The position numbers and the translations under genes are program-made. A model generated the notes under the pieces. The model worked only from the letters and a program-made list of their open reading frames with translations, searched no databases and was not told the DNA's origin. Positions 56,063 to 63,503 of a stretch of 63,503 nt of DNA are shown here, piece after piece (the first letter of the stretch is position 1; each line of letters opens with the position of its first letter). Source of the DNA: JAWLFY01 sp964462125 (GTDB taxonomy: Bacteria; Planctomycetota; Planctomycetia; Pirellulales; Pirellulaceae); the NCBI GenBank assembly GCA_964462125.1, contig CAYWXT010000004.1, positions 1 through 63,503 of the forward strand. Direction: 5' to 3'.

Positions 56063-58710
56063 TCGACATACAGGAAGGCGTTGCTGCCCAGGACCATTTG
56101 ACAGAGCGTGCTCAAGGCCTCTGCGTTCGAATCAATCTCGTCCGATGACTCCGACTCCGACGAACGTGATTGAAAGGAGGTACTTTGCTGGTTCAGAAAT
56201 TCAACGGCGGCCTCCCGTTCGGTTGGTTCAGGCAGCCGGCCGTAGGCGATCTGCCAAACCAGCTCGGCTTGCTCGCCCGGTTCGCTGCCGACCTCCCGGA
56301 TCACCCGTTCGGCAAAGTCAGCGGCGGACTGCTGGATAAAATCACTGTTCATCAGCATCAGCGACTGCGTGGCCACGGTCGAGCTTCGGCGCTGGTCACA
56401 ATTCGGATCCATTCGCGGCCAATCGAAGCTGTCGAGGACAGCCAACCGACGGCTGCGGCGCACCTGCACAAAGACGCTCCGCCTGAACTCCTGTTTCCCC
56501 AGCGGGATCACGTCACCTGGTCGTCCCGCATTCAAGTTTTCAATGCCCAGGACCCAACGTCCCACTCGATCGGCCATCACGGGCACCGGAGGGCCGTACG
56601 CCTCGTGAACCATTTGACCTGAGGCGGTCAGCGTGAGATCGCGCAACGTTTCCGCCTCGAGACGCCGCAATCGTGCGCCACCGAACAGCGCGTTCTCAGG
56701 ATCGATATCGCGGTGCTGCGGATCGGTTCGCAAATCTTGCTGATACGTTGTTGATGTCAGGATCAAGCGATGTAGATGCTTCACGCTCCACCCCGACTCG
56801 ATCAGTTCGACCGCGAGCCAGTCGAGCAAACGGGGGTGACTCGGTTCAGCGCCGAGCATGCCGAAGTCCGCTGGCGTGGTCACCAAGCCCCGGCCAAAGT
56901 GATGCATCCAAATCCTGTTGGCGATCACGCGAGCCAACAAGGGATGGTCGGGACTGGTCAAACGATTGGCAAACGCCAGGCGGCGTCCGGTGGTCGCCCG
57001 ACCGGTGGCGTCGACTGGAATCTCCGGCAGCTCCGCATTCATCGAAACCGCGGTCAGCCCCGACGGCTGCAGTTCTTGTTCCGGCTGCTCGTGATCCCCG
57101 CGCGCAAACAGGAACGATTTTGCTTGGCTGTCTTCCGGCTCGACCAAGGCTCGCACGAAGTGCTCGACAGGCTTTTTGGCCCGAATCGCTTCCGCCTTCT
57201 TGGCAAGTTGTTCCAGATCGTCGGCGGCTTCTCGGTCATACAGGTACAACGAACCGGCCGTGACATCCAAGCTGGGGTGTTTTTTCAGAAGCGATTTTTG
57301 CTCCTCCGTCCGCTCCTCGGCGTCGGTTTCATGAGCGGCCCGCGCCTCCTCGCGGATTTCCTCAGGAAGTTTCTGAAGTTCTTTTTCGAAGGTTGCTGCG
57401 ATATACTCTTGCTGCTTATCACTCCGCGTTGCCTCGACCTTTTTCGCTTCGGCCTCGATCTTTGACGCCGCCCGGCGGTCATCCGCGGTGTACAACGAAA
57501 CCCGCCGCTGCTGGGGCGGTTCCCAGTGTTTCCAATCGAGGGCGGGATCAAAGATCGCGCGAAACTGATAGTAATCCGTATGCGGGATCGGGTCGTAACG
57601 GTGGTCGTGGCACTGTGCACAAGCGACCGTCAGCCCCATCAACGAGGAGGAAACGATCTCGATCGTCTTCGCGATCGTCTCGTTGCGCGCGACGTTGGCA
57701 TCGTCCACCTTTCCTCCCGTTCCATCAGGGGCCATGCGCAGGAATCCGGTGGCGGCCAATCGATCGGCATCCTCTGGCGTGAGGTCATCCAGCGGCGATG
57801 TGACCAACTCGTCACCGGCCAGCTGTTCACGCACGAACTGATCGAACGGCTTGTCAGCGTTGAACGAACGGATGACGTAATCGCGATAACGCCAGGCATG
57901 TTTCCGTTCGGCATCGTCGATCGAGGAACCCTCGGAGTCTGCATAGCCGGCGACATCGAGCCAATGCCGTCCCCAACGTTCGCCGTATCGAGGCGACGAT
58001 AGCAGGCGGTCGATCAATCGCGCATCGCTTCGCGGTGAGCTGTCCTCGGCTAGCGAGGCAACCATCTCCGCCGTCGCCGGCAAGCCCAACAGATCGATCG
58101 ACAGTCGCCGCGCCAATCGCTGCGGTGAGGCCGGTGGGGAAAACGTCAGGCCATTCTCGTTGAGTTTCGCCAGGATGAACGCATCGATCGGGTTGCGAAG
58201 CTGCGATAGATCGTCAACCTTTGGCACCTCCGGACGCCGGATCGGCTGCAGCGACCAGTGGGCGAGATCTTCCTCGGTGATCAGCGGACCGTCGAGCGAC
58301 TCCGGTTCCGGCCGCAACGTGGGCGCGCCCGCGTCGAGCCACCGACCGATCAACTCGATCTGCGGCTCGGTCAGATGGTGCGACCGGTCCGGGGGCATTT
58401 CGCCGTCGCGAATGCGCTGAAACAGGTAGCTCTCTTCCCGGTCGCCGGCAACGATGGCCGGGCCGCTGTGACCGCCGTCGGTGAGCAGACGAACCAATCG
58501 CACATCGAGCCCTCCTTTGATCTCTCCGGCTTCACCATGGCACTGAAAGCAGGAAGCCTTGAGAATCGGACGGATTTCCCGTTCAAACGAGACCGCCGGT
58601 TCCGGCGAGTCGGCTGCGGCCGAGCTCGCAAGGAGGAGGACTATCAGGGTTGTCAGCAGGCCGGGTGCAAGCCAATGGGCGGAGCGCACGATGGTGGGAA
58701 ATCCGATCAC
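56059..58710 (-). CDS. DUF1549/DUF1553 protein with N-terminal planctomycete cytochrome C domain
   Basis: 883 residues from GTG 58710. A signal peptide (about 16-33) precedes a PSCyt1-type heme domain with C54-F-Q-C-H58 (ILKASCFQCHGEAG). DUF1549 (about 160-370, NPIDAFILAKL, RWGRHWLDVAGYADSEG) follows, then a helical spacer and DUF1553 (about 570-860, LARVIANRIWMHHFGRG, TSTTYQQD). The function is unknown, but the pair with DUF1501 is a planctomycete hallmark. The ATG at 58806 would add 32 residues before the signal peptide and overlaps the remnant at 58801, so GTG is preferred. Confidence 0.9.
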   Translation of the reverse strand: MIGFPTIVRSAHWLAPGLLTTLIVLLLASSAAADSPEPAVSFEREIRPILKASCFQCHGEAGEIKGGLDVRLVRLLTDGGHSGPAIVAGDREESYLFQRIRDGEMPPDRSHHLTEPQIELIGRWLDAGAPTLRPEPESLDGPLITEEDLAHWSLQPIRRPEVPKVDDLSQLRNPIDAFILAKLNENGLTFSPPASPQRLARRLSIDLLGLPATAEMVASLAEDSSPRSDARLIDRLLSSPRYGERWGRHWLDVAGYADSEGSSIDDAERKHAWRYRDYVIRSFNADKPFDQFVREQLAGDELVTSPLDDLTPEDADRLAATGFLRMAPDGTGGKVDDANVARNETIAKTIEIVSSSLMGLTVACAQCHDHRYDPIPHTDYYQFRAIFDPALDWKHWEPPQQRRVSLYTADDRRAASKIEAEAKKVEATRSDKQQEYIAATFEKELQKLPEEIREEARAAHETDAEERTEEQKSLLKKHPSLDVTAGSLYLYDREAADDLEQLAKKAEAIRAKKPVEHFVRALVEPEDSQAKSFLFARGDHEQPEQELQPSGLTAVSMNAELPEIPVDATGRATTGRRLAFANRLTSPDHPLLARVIANRIWMHHFGRGLVTTPADFGMLGAEPSHPRLLDWLAVELIESGWSVKHLHRLILTSTTYQQDLRTDPQHRDIDPENALFGGARLRRLEAETLRDLTLTASGQMVHEAYGPPVPVMADRVGRWVLGIENLNAGRPGDVIPLGKQEFRRSVFVQVRRSRRLAVLDSFDWPRMDPNCDQRRSSTVATQSLMLMNSDFIQQSAADFAERVIREVGSEPGEQAELVWQIAYGRLPEPTEREAAVEFLNQQSTSFQSRSSESESSDEIDSNAEALSTLCQMVLGSNAFLYVD

Positions 58711-58800
58711 GGCGCAGACGTTCCAAAGCGGTGGGGGTGGGTACGTAGCAGGGGTGCTAATTGTAAACGCTCGCCACAGGCCGTGACAAAGGTCATGCCG

Positions 58801-59200
58801 TCGCATTTGCCGACTTTCGCGGTGTCGGCGAGACGGACGTCTTCATTACCCCGGATTCGGAAACCGTTCGATCCGAATCAGGTTGCAAGGCCCCCAGTCC
58901 AACCGCTCTGCGATCGGCGCGAAGATTCGTGTCGACATCCAGGAGGAGGGAGAGTCCCGTAGCGTCCATCGGTGGATCAACAGCGGCGGCAGCTTCGGCG
59001 CCAATCCGCTGATCGCGCACATCGGAGTCGGATCCGCAGAGTGGATCGAGCGGATCGAGGTGACCTGGCCCGCAACCGGGGGGGTCACCGAACGGGCCGA
59101 GGTTCCAGCGGATGGACAGCTACTTGTGATTGAAGAACCATCGGCAGATGGCACACCCTCGTCCTCAACATTGTCTGAAAACGTCAATGATGCCATTTGA
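58801..59200 (+). pseudogene. Remnant of a CRTAC1-type (FG-GAP/VCBS + ASPIC/UnbV) protein gene
   Basis: The forward strand first reads AFADFRGVGETDVFITPDS, like the end of a VCBS/FG-GAP repeat. After a frameshift near 58855-58865 it reads GNRSIRIRLQG, SNRSAIGAKIRVDIQ, RWINSGGSFGANPLIAHIGV and IERIEVTWPATGG. These are the ASPIC/UnbV C-terminal domain of CRTAC1-like exported proteins. The N-terminal several hundred residues are missing. I read this as a decayed fragment left by deletion; sequencing error at the shift would not explain the missing front. Confidence 0.72.
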
Positions 59201-59394
59201 CAGCGTCATCGGTTCGGGGTTTTCGGACAGAACCTCGAATTCCGCCAGTTTCAAATCAATCTTTACTGTTTCACCAGCTCCCGGGTACCATCGGGCACCG
59301 GCACGCAAAAGGATGAGTTCGCTGTTCACGCCGGGGGAACGCCCCGCGATCGGACGTCCGGCGTGCGATGCGATTCGCAAAAAAGGATTGATCG

Positions 59395-61065
59395 ATGGGC
59401 GTTGTCCCGATGCTATGGATGGTGGCGGCCGTCGGCGTTGGCTATGGCTGGACGCCCGACGGGGCAGGAGGTGTCGAGTACGTCATCCAAATTTCTCCGG
59501 AAAAATTCGACCAGGCCAAGGAGTCTGGGGAGATCAGCAGCACGATCGCCCCAGAGGTCCGAGGATCGGTCTCTCGCGTCGTGGTTCGGGTCGGCGAAGG
59601 CCGATTGGAGCGGATCACGCCCGCCGAGCTGAGTGAGCCAAAGGCCGACGGTGGCGCGTCATCGGCAAACGACCCTGCCGTCGCTCCGGACGATCTCGTC
59701 GCCGTACCGATTCCTGAAATCGATGACTCCGGCCCGGCCATCGCCATCGGTGGAGCTCGTTCCCTCGCCGGACAGATCGGGCGCAACGCCGTCGAATCGG
59801 TGATGAAACCGGCGCCTCAAGGCGGCGCTGGACCAACCGAGGACTCCGACCAGGCCGGTGGCTCGACGTTCTCGTATCCGCAGAGCGTCGGGGTCGGGGG
59901 GCCGCCGCCGGCGGCCGTTGAAGAGGCGGGGACTGCCGGGGATTCACAGCAGTCGTCACCGGGCGAGGCTTTGTCGAACCGAACTCGCCAGGAAGCCTCG
60001 GGGGCGATCGATGACCTTCGGCAACGGGCGGCAGGATGGTCGAATGAAGTTGCCGACCGGGCCGGCAACGCTACTCGGGACGCCGTCAGGTCCGTGCTCC
60101 CCCAGGATCCCCCCTCGGTCCGCGGCGACCGAGCAGTCACCGCGACACCGCAAGGCACGGTCGACGCGGGAGCTTCCGCCGACGGGCGGTCGGCATCCGG
60201 CTCTGCGATGGTGGGGGCACCGGTCGGCGCCAGGGGGGACGGACCATCGACCGCCCCTACGGCAGAGCGTGCGGCCAGCCCGTGGTATACAGAAAACAGC
60301 CCGGCGCCGGAAAGGGCCGAGGCGGCACCCGAGAGCCACGCGTCAAACGGGCAACCTGTTGGCGGCTCCATGCGCGACAGCACCGATCAGCCGGCACAAC
60401 AACCGCGCGCGGCGGCAGGCAGTCGCGGCGCCGAGGGGGACCGACCCAATCGGAGTGTGACCGGATCGTTCGGCCGCATGCCCGCCGGGTTCTCCAGTTC
60501 GCAGGGCACGACCGCACAGGCATCACGCGGGCAGGGGCAGGCACCGAGCGAGGGCGATTCGCAAACGTCGCCACGTGCCGCAAACGCGTCCCAGGATTCC
60601 CGGCCAGCGGGCCGATCGGCCCAGCCATCGATTCAATATGCCCAGGCTCGGGGGGGAGAGGCTCAGGGAGTCGAAGCTCAGGAGGCTTATCAGCCGAAGA
60701 CTCGCCAACCCCAGCGGCAGTTTTCCTCGGAAACGGCCGCCGGTCGCGCCCCGAGCGCCGATCCGAGAACCGAGCTCCAAACCCCGACAGCGCGGGGTGA
60801 GAAGCCTCATGAGTTCGCCCGCCGCGATGCCGAGACGACCGCGCCATCCGCCGAAGCACCCGACTGGGAACGGGAATCACGCTCGGCGGCAGGCCCCCAG
60901 CGAGGGGCAAAGACGGTGGCGGCTCAACCCGTTTTCAACGGCCTGCTTTTATTTTCCTTTGTCGCCAACGTCTACTTGGCATGGTGGTTGAAAAACTTGC
61001 GGCACGAATTCCGTGAGCTGGTTGTGGCCAAGCGAGTAGCCCGCTCGGGGAATGCTTCGGCGTAG
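59395..61065 (+). CDS. Low-complexity protein with conserved N-terminus and C-terminal membrane anchor
   Basis: 556 residues. A conserved-looking head (GYGWTPDGAGGVEYVIQISP, then EVRGSVSRVVVRVGEGRLERI) is followed by about 400 residues rich in Ala, Ser, Gly, Gln and Pro, probably disordered. A single C-terminal TM reads FNGLLLFSFVANVYLAWWL, then a basic helix. I recall planctomycete hypothetical proteins with this head and tail; the function is unknown. The start ATG 59395 is preceded by AAGGA. No signal peptide is evident, so most of the chain may be cytosolic and tail-anchored. Confidence 0.78.
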   Translation: MGVVPMLWMVAAVGVGYGWTPDGAGGVEYVIQISPEKFDQAKESGEISSTIAPEVRGSVSRVVVRVGEGRLERITPAELSEPKADGGASSANDPAVAPDDLVAVPIPEIDDSGPAIAIGGARSLAGQIGRNAVESVMKPAPQGGAGPTEDSDQAGGSTFSYPQSVGVGGPPPAAVEEAGTAGDSQQSSPGEALSNRTRQEASGAIDDLRQRAAGWSNEVADRAGNATRDAVRSVLPQDPPSVRGDRAVTATPQGTVDAGASADGRSASGSAMVGAPVGARGDGPSTAPTAERAASPWYTENSPAPERAEAAPESHASNGQPVGGSMRDSTDQPAQQPRAAAGSRGAEGDRPNRSVTGSFGRMPAGFSSSQGTTAQASRGQGQAPSEGDSQTSPRAANASQDSRPAGRSAQPSIQYAQARGGEAQGVEAQEAYQPKTRQPQRQFSSETAAGRAPSADPRTELQTPTARGEKPHEFARRDAETTAPSAEAPDWERESRSAAGPQRGAKTVAAQPVFNGLLLFSFVANVYLAWWLKNLRHEFRELVVAKRVARSGNASA

Positions 61066-61509
61066 CTTTAGACGCGTTTTTCTTGAAGTGATCCAAGAAA
61101 TAACAGCCCATTCCCAGCTTGGTGGACAAATTATCCGGTATTCAGATGCTAGGATAGTACTACCCTGAAGGGGTGCTGAATTCATCCCCTGTAAAGATGG
61201 CGTGGGGTGTCCCACCTTGATCTTTTCGTGGAGAATTCTTCTGATCCCCGGGGGACACGGGGGGTAACAACCGATGGCGTGCAGTGCCCCAACGTGGTGC
61301 CCACAAAGCGGAGACGGCAAGGGCGGACTTAGGGCTTTGATAGCCATCCTCGAGAAGGGATCCTTCGAATGACTCTGGGATCCCTAAAGCGGAGGAAATG
61401 TTTGATGTGGGGGCCCTACCTACGGGTGGAGATTTCGGCGGTTGGCTTGCAGAACTAAGTGCAGGTCAAGTTAAGCAGTAACTTTTTTTGGAGATTGACA
61501 GGGAATTTG
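61066..61509 (+). other. 444-bp non-coding stretch, possible structured leader RNA
   Basis: There is no coding frame of note. Several hairpins occur: TTTCTTG/CAAGAAA (61079-61100), a short GTGGG-gtgt-CCCAC, and AGGGATCC/GGATCCCT (61356-61363 with 61378-61385). It ends in the terminator-like hairpin at 61468-61489, 20 nt before the response-regulator start. It could be a long 5' leader or a separate small RNA. It matches no riboswitch, RNase P, tmRNA or SRP RNA signature that I can recognise. Confidence 0.4.
61468..61489 (+). terminator. Terminator-like AT hairpin just upstream of the response regulator
   Basis: AAGTTA-agcag-TAACTT (6-bp stem) followed by T7. The stem is weak, so readthrough is likely; it may act as an attenuator or end an upstream small RNA. 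Confidence 0.5.
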
Positions 61510-62142
61510 ATGAGTAAAAAACTCTTGATTGTTGATGACCACGAAGTGATCCGGCTTGGGCTTCGGATGCTGCTCGAGAAGACGGACATTGAAATCGTGG
61601 GGGAAGCGTCGAGTGCGGCCGAGGCACTGGAGGCGATCAACCAATTGCAGCCCGACGCGGTGCTCCTCGACATCCGCATGGAAGGCGGCGACGGGTTGAA
61701 CGCGTTGGGACGTCTGAAACTCGACCATCCTGACCTGCCAATCGTTCTGTTTTCGGCCTACGACAACCCGACCTACATCGCCCGCGCCGTTGCGCTCGGG
61801 GCTTCGGGATATGTCCTCAAGTCGGCCCCAACGGAACGTCTGATCGAAGCCCTCGAAACCGCCTTCACCGGCGCGTCGGCCTGGACTCGCGAGGAATTGC
61901 GGCGGGTAACCGGAGCCCTGGCGACCCCGCGATTGAGCCAGGACATCGAGGTCCCGCTGACCCAACGGGAGAGCGAAGTCCTGCGGCAAATGGCGCTCGG
62001 GCTGACCAACAAGGAGATTGCGAAGATGCTCGGGATCAGCTACGAGACGGTCAAGGAACACGTCCAACACATCCTGCGCAAGATCGGCGTGACCGATCGC
62101 ACGCAGGCGGCTGTCTGGGCAGTTCGCAAGAACCTCGTCTAG
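61510..62142 (+). CDS. NarL/LuxR-type response regulator, orphan
   Basis: 210 residues from ATG 61510. The receiver domain has acidic D9-D10, phospho-acceptor Asp54 (AVLLDIRM), Ser82 and Lys104 (GYVLKSAP). The C-terminal HTH reads LTQRESEVLRQMALGLTNKEIAKMLGISYETVKEHV, a standard NarL/FixJ DNA-binding domain. It should be phosphorylated by a histidine kinase, but none is in the window. An upstream in-frame start at 61459 would add residues lying across the terminator-like hairpin and is rejected. Confidence 0.94.
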   Translation: MSKKLLIVDDHEVIRLGLRMLLEKTDIEIVGEASSAAEALEAINQLQPDAVLLDIRMEGGDGLNALGRLKLDHPDLPIVLFSAYDNPTYIARAVALGASGYVLKSAPTERLIEALETAFTGASAWTREELRRVTGALATPRLSQDIEVPLTQRESEVLRQMALGLTNKEIAKMLGISYETVKEHVQHILRKIGVTDRTQAAVWAVRKNLV

Positions 62143-62233
62143 GGTAGGTGGCATCGTCAGGCCAGTCGGATCGGCGGTAGACTCTTCGTCGACGTCTACA
62201 AACCACCGCCGTCCGACGGGAGCCTGTGTACCG

Positions 62234-63503
62234 ATGCCGAGTTCTGACCTCCAACGTTTTGACCTTCGACTTCGCACCGAATCGTACGAGTACCGAACGC
62301 CGATGAAGTTCGGCGGCCGAGTGGTCACCGACGTGACGGTACTCTCGGTCGACTGCGAAGCTGAGACCGGCGCCGGCCGCGCCGCAGGCTTCGGCTCGAT
62401 GACGATGGGGGTCACTTGGGCTTGGCCCGATCCTGCCGTCGACGACGGGACCAAACTGGATACCGTCTTACAGCTCAGCCAACGCCTGGCTGACGCCTTT
62501 GTCTCCAGCGACCAGCAGGGCCATCCGCTCGACCTCTGTCACCGGATGGCCCGCCAGCGGGATCGCATCGCCGCGGATGTCGCTCAACAGCAGCAGTTGC
62601 CCGCGACGATCCCGGCGCTGGCCGTCTTATTGGCGGCATCGCCGATCGAGGCCGCCCTGTTCGATGCCCATGGCAAAGCGGCAGGCCAAAGCAGCTATGC
62701 CATGCTCGCTCCCGAGCATCTGCCACTGGACCTGGCCCACTATCTGGATGACCGCTATCGTGGCATTCACCTGAGCGAGTTGATTTCACCGGCGCCGACC
62801 CCCTGGTTGCCGCTGTACCATCTGGTCGGCGCCCTCGATCCGCTGACCGATGCCGAGGTGACCCGGCCGATCGGCGATGGGCTCCCCGAGACCCTTGGGG
62901 AGTGGATCGAGCGCGACGGCCTCACCCACCTGAAGATCAAGCTGGCCGGGGACGATCTCGATTGGGATGTTCAACGCGTCCTGGGAGTCCATCAGGTGGC
63001 GATGGCGAGCCGTCCGGAGCTCGACCAGCACTGGGCGTTTTCGCTCGACTTCAACGAACGTTGTGAAAACGCCGACTACGTCCTGGAGATGCTCGATCGC
63101 GTCTCGCAGCGTTCACCTGCGGCACTGGGGTGTGTTCGCTACATCGAGCAGCCGACGCATCGGGACTTGGAGAACAATCCCGAGGCGACCATGCACCGGG
63201 TGGCCGAGAAACTGCCTGTCGTGATCGATGAGTCCCTGGTCGACCTCCAAAGCTTGCGGACCGCCGTCGACCAGGGCTACAGCGGCATCGCGCTCAAAGC
63301 CTGCAAGGGGCATGCGGAAGCTCTGTTGCTCGGGGCGGCTGCACGGCATGAGAACCTCTACCTGTGTGTCCAGGACCTCAGCTGCGTCGGGGCGTCCCTG
63401 TTGCATTCGGCCTCCATCGCCGCGCACATCCCCGGTGTCGCCGCGGTCGAAAGCAATGGCCGCCAATACTGTCCTGCCGCCAATGAGCGTTGGTTGAAAG
63501 ACT
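62234..63503 (+). CDS. Mandelate racemase / muconate lactonising enzyme family protein (partial at right edge)
   Basis: 423 residues are visible, with no stop before the window end. Enolase-superfamily ligands appear in order: Lys234 and Lys236 (LKIKLAG), Asp272/Asn274 (SLDFNE), Glu305 (YIEQPT), Asp332/Glu333 (VIDESL) and Lys355 (ALKACKG). This is the MLE-type K-x-K ... K arrangement for proton abstraction next to a carboxylate. The substrate is unknown (sugar acids or dipeptides are typical). The ATG at 62234 starts a typical N-terminal capping domain. Confidence 0.88.
   Translation, partial: MPSSDLQRFDLRLRTESYEYRTPMKFGGRVVTDVTVLSVDCEAETGAGRAAGFGSMTMGVTWAWPDPAVDDGTKLDTVLQLSQRLADAFVSSDQQGHPLDLCHRMARQRDRIAADVAQQQQLPATIPALAVLLAASPIEAALFDAHGKAAGQSSYAMLAPEHLPLDLAHYLDDRYRGIHLSELISPAPTPWLPLYHLVGALDPLTDAEVTRPIGDGLPETLGEWIERDGLTHLKIKLAGDDLDWDVQRVLGVHQVAMASRPELDQHWAFSLDFNERCENADYVLEMLDRVSQRSPAALGCVRYIEQPTHRDLENNPEATMHRVAEKLPVVIDESLVDLQSLRTAVDQGYSGIALKACKGHAEALLLGAAARHENLYLCVQDLSCVGASLLHSASIAAHIPGVAAVESNGRQYCPAANERWLKD

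Noticed and set aside
61079..61100. TTTCTTG/CAAGAAA hairpin as terminator of the low-complexity protein gene
   Set aside because: No T-run follows the right arm on either strand.
61066..61509. tRNA, tmRNA, RNase P RNA or SRP RNA
   Set aside because: None of the conserved sequence hallmarks of these RNAs could be found.

Overview
The window looks like a chromosomal segment of a Planctomycetota bacterium, most likely Pirellulaceae (Rhodopirellula/Roseimaritima-like). The grounds are four type I sulfatase domains, a DUF1501 plus DUF1549/DUF1553 pair with a CXXCH heme motif, a BBP7-type outer-membrane barrel, a TIGR04137-like small basic protein, many secreted or Tat-type proteins, frequent GTG/TTG starts and high GC. 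I saw no rRNA, tRNA, CRISPR array, transposase or phage gene. Two genes run off the edges: a molybdopterin oxidoreductase at the left and an enolase-superfamily enzyme at the right.

Layout. 1-8.2 kb: YdeP/FdhF-type oxidoreductase, a CehA/McbA-type PHP metallohydrolase, a large alpha/beta hydrolase, and an esterase-cysteine hydrolase fusion. 8.2-10.6 kb: purH-trpC with overlapping stop and start codons. 10.7-19 kb: S46 peptidase, flippase-like membrane protein, small basic protein, S4 RNA-binding protein, secreted protein, TPR lipoprotein and BBP7 barrel. 18.9-22.2 kb: a sulfatase divergent from a single-heme protein. 22.2-29 kb: a four-gene minus-strand Cu/Ag-type efflux operon (Cys-rich exported protein, CusB, CusA, small metal-motif protein), divergent from a K+ channel. 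31-35.2 kb: ferritin-like protein, acyltransferase, Gfo/Idh/MocA oxidoreductase and sodium:solute symporter.

35.3-43.9 kb is the most unusual block: a co-directional five-gene unit. It encodes a protein of six propeller-like repeats; a 1440-residue Ser/Thr kinase-STAND NTPase-transmembrane-HEAT-FGE-fold fusion; an 81-residue small protein; and two glycosyltransferases sharing an N-terminal cysteine module. Two junctions are ATGA overlaps. The FGE fold lacks the catalytic cysteines, so a sensing role is more likely than a catalytic one. I infer a glycan-linked sensing or conflict system; its function is not shown by the sequence.

44-58.7 kb is a polysaccharide-degradation region: a sulfatase-sulfatase-GH43-LamG enzyme and a sulfatase-LamG-GH2 enzyme on the minus strand. 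These diverge from a UPF0261 plus PEP-hydrolase-like pair (a split form of the tomato Tm-1 architecture), followed by the DUF1549/DUF1501 pair. 58.8-63.5 kb holds a frameshifted CRTAC1-type remnant, a low-complexity membrane-anchored protein, a 444-bp structured non-coding stretch ending in a terminator-like hairpin just before an orphan NarL/LuxR response regulator, and the partial enolase-superfamily gene.
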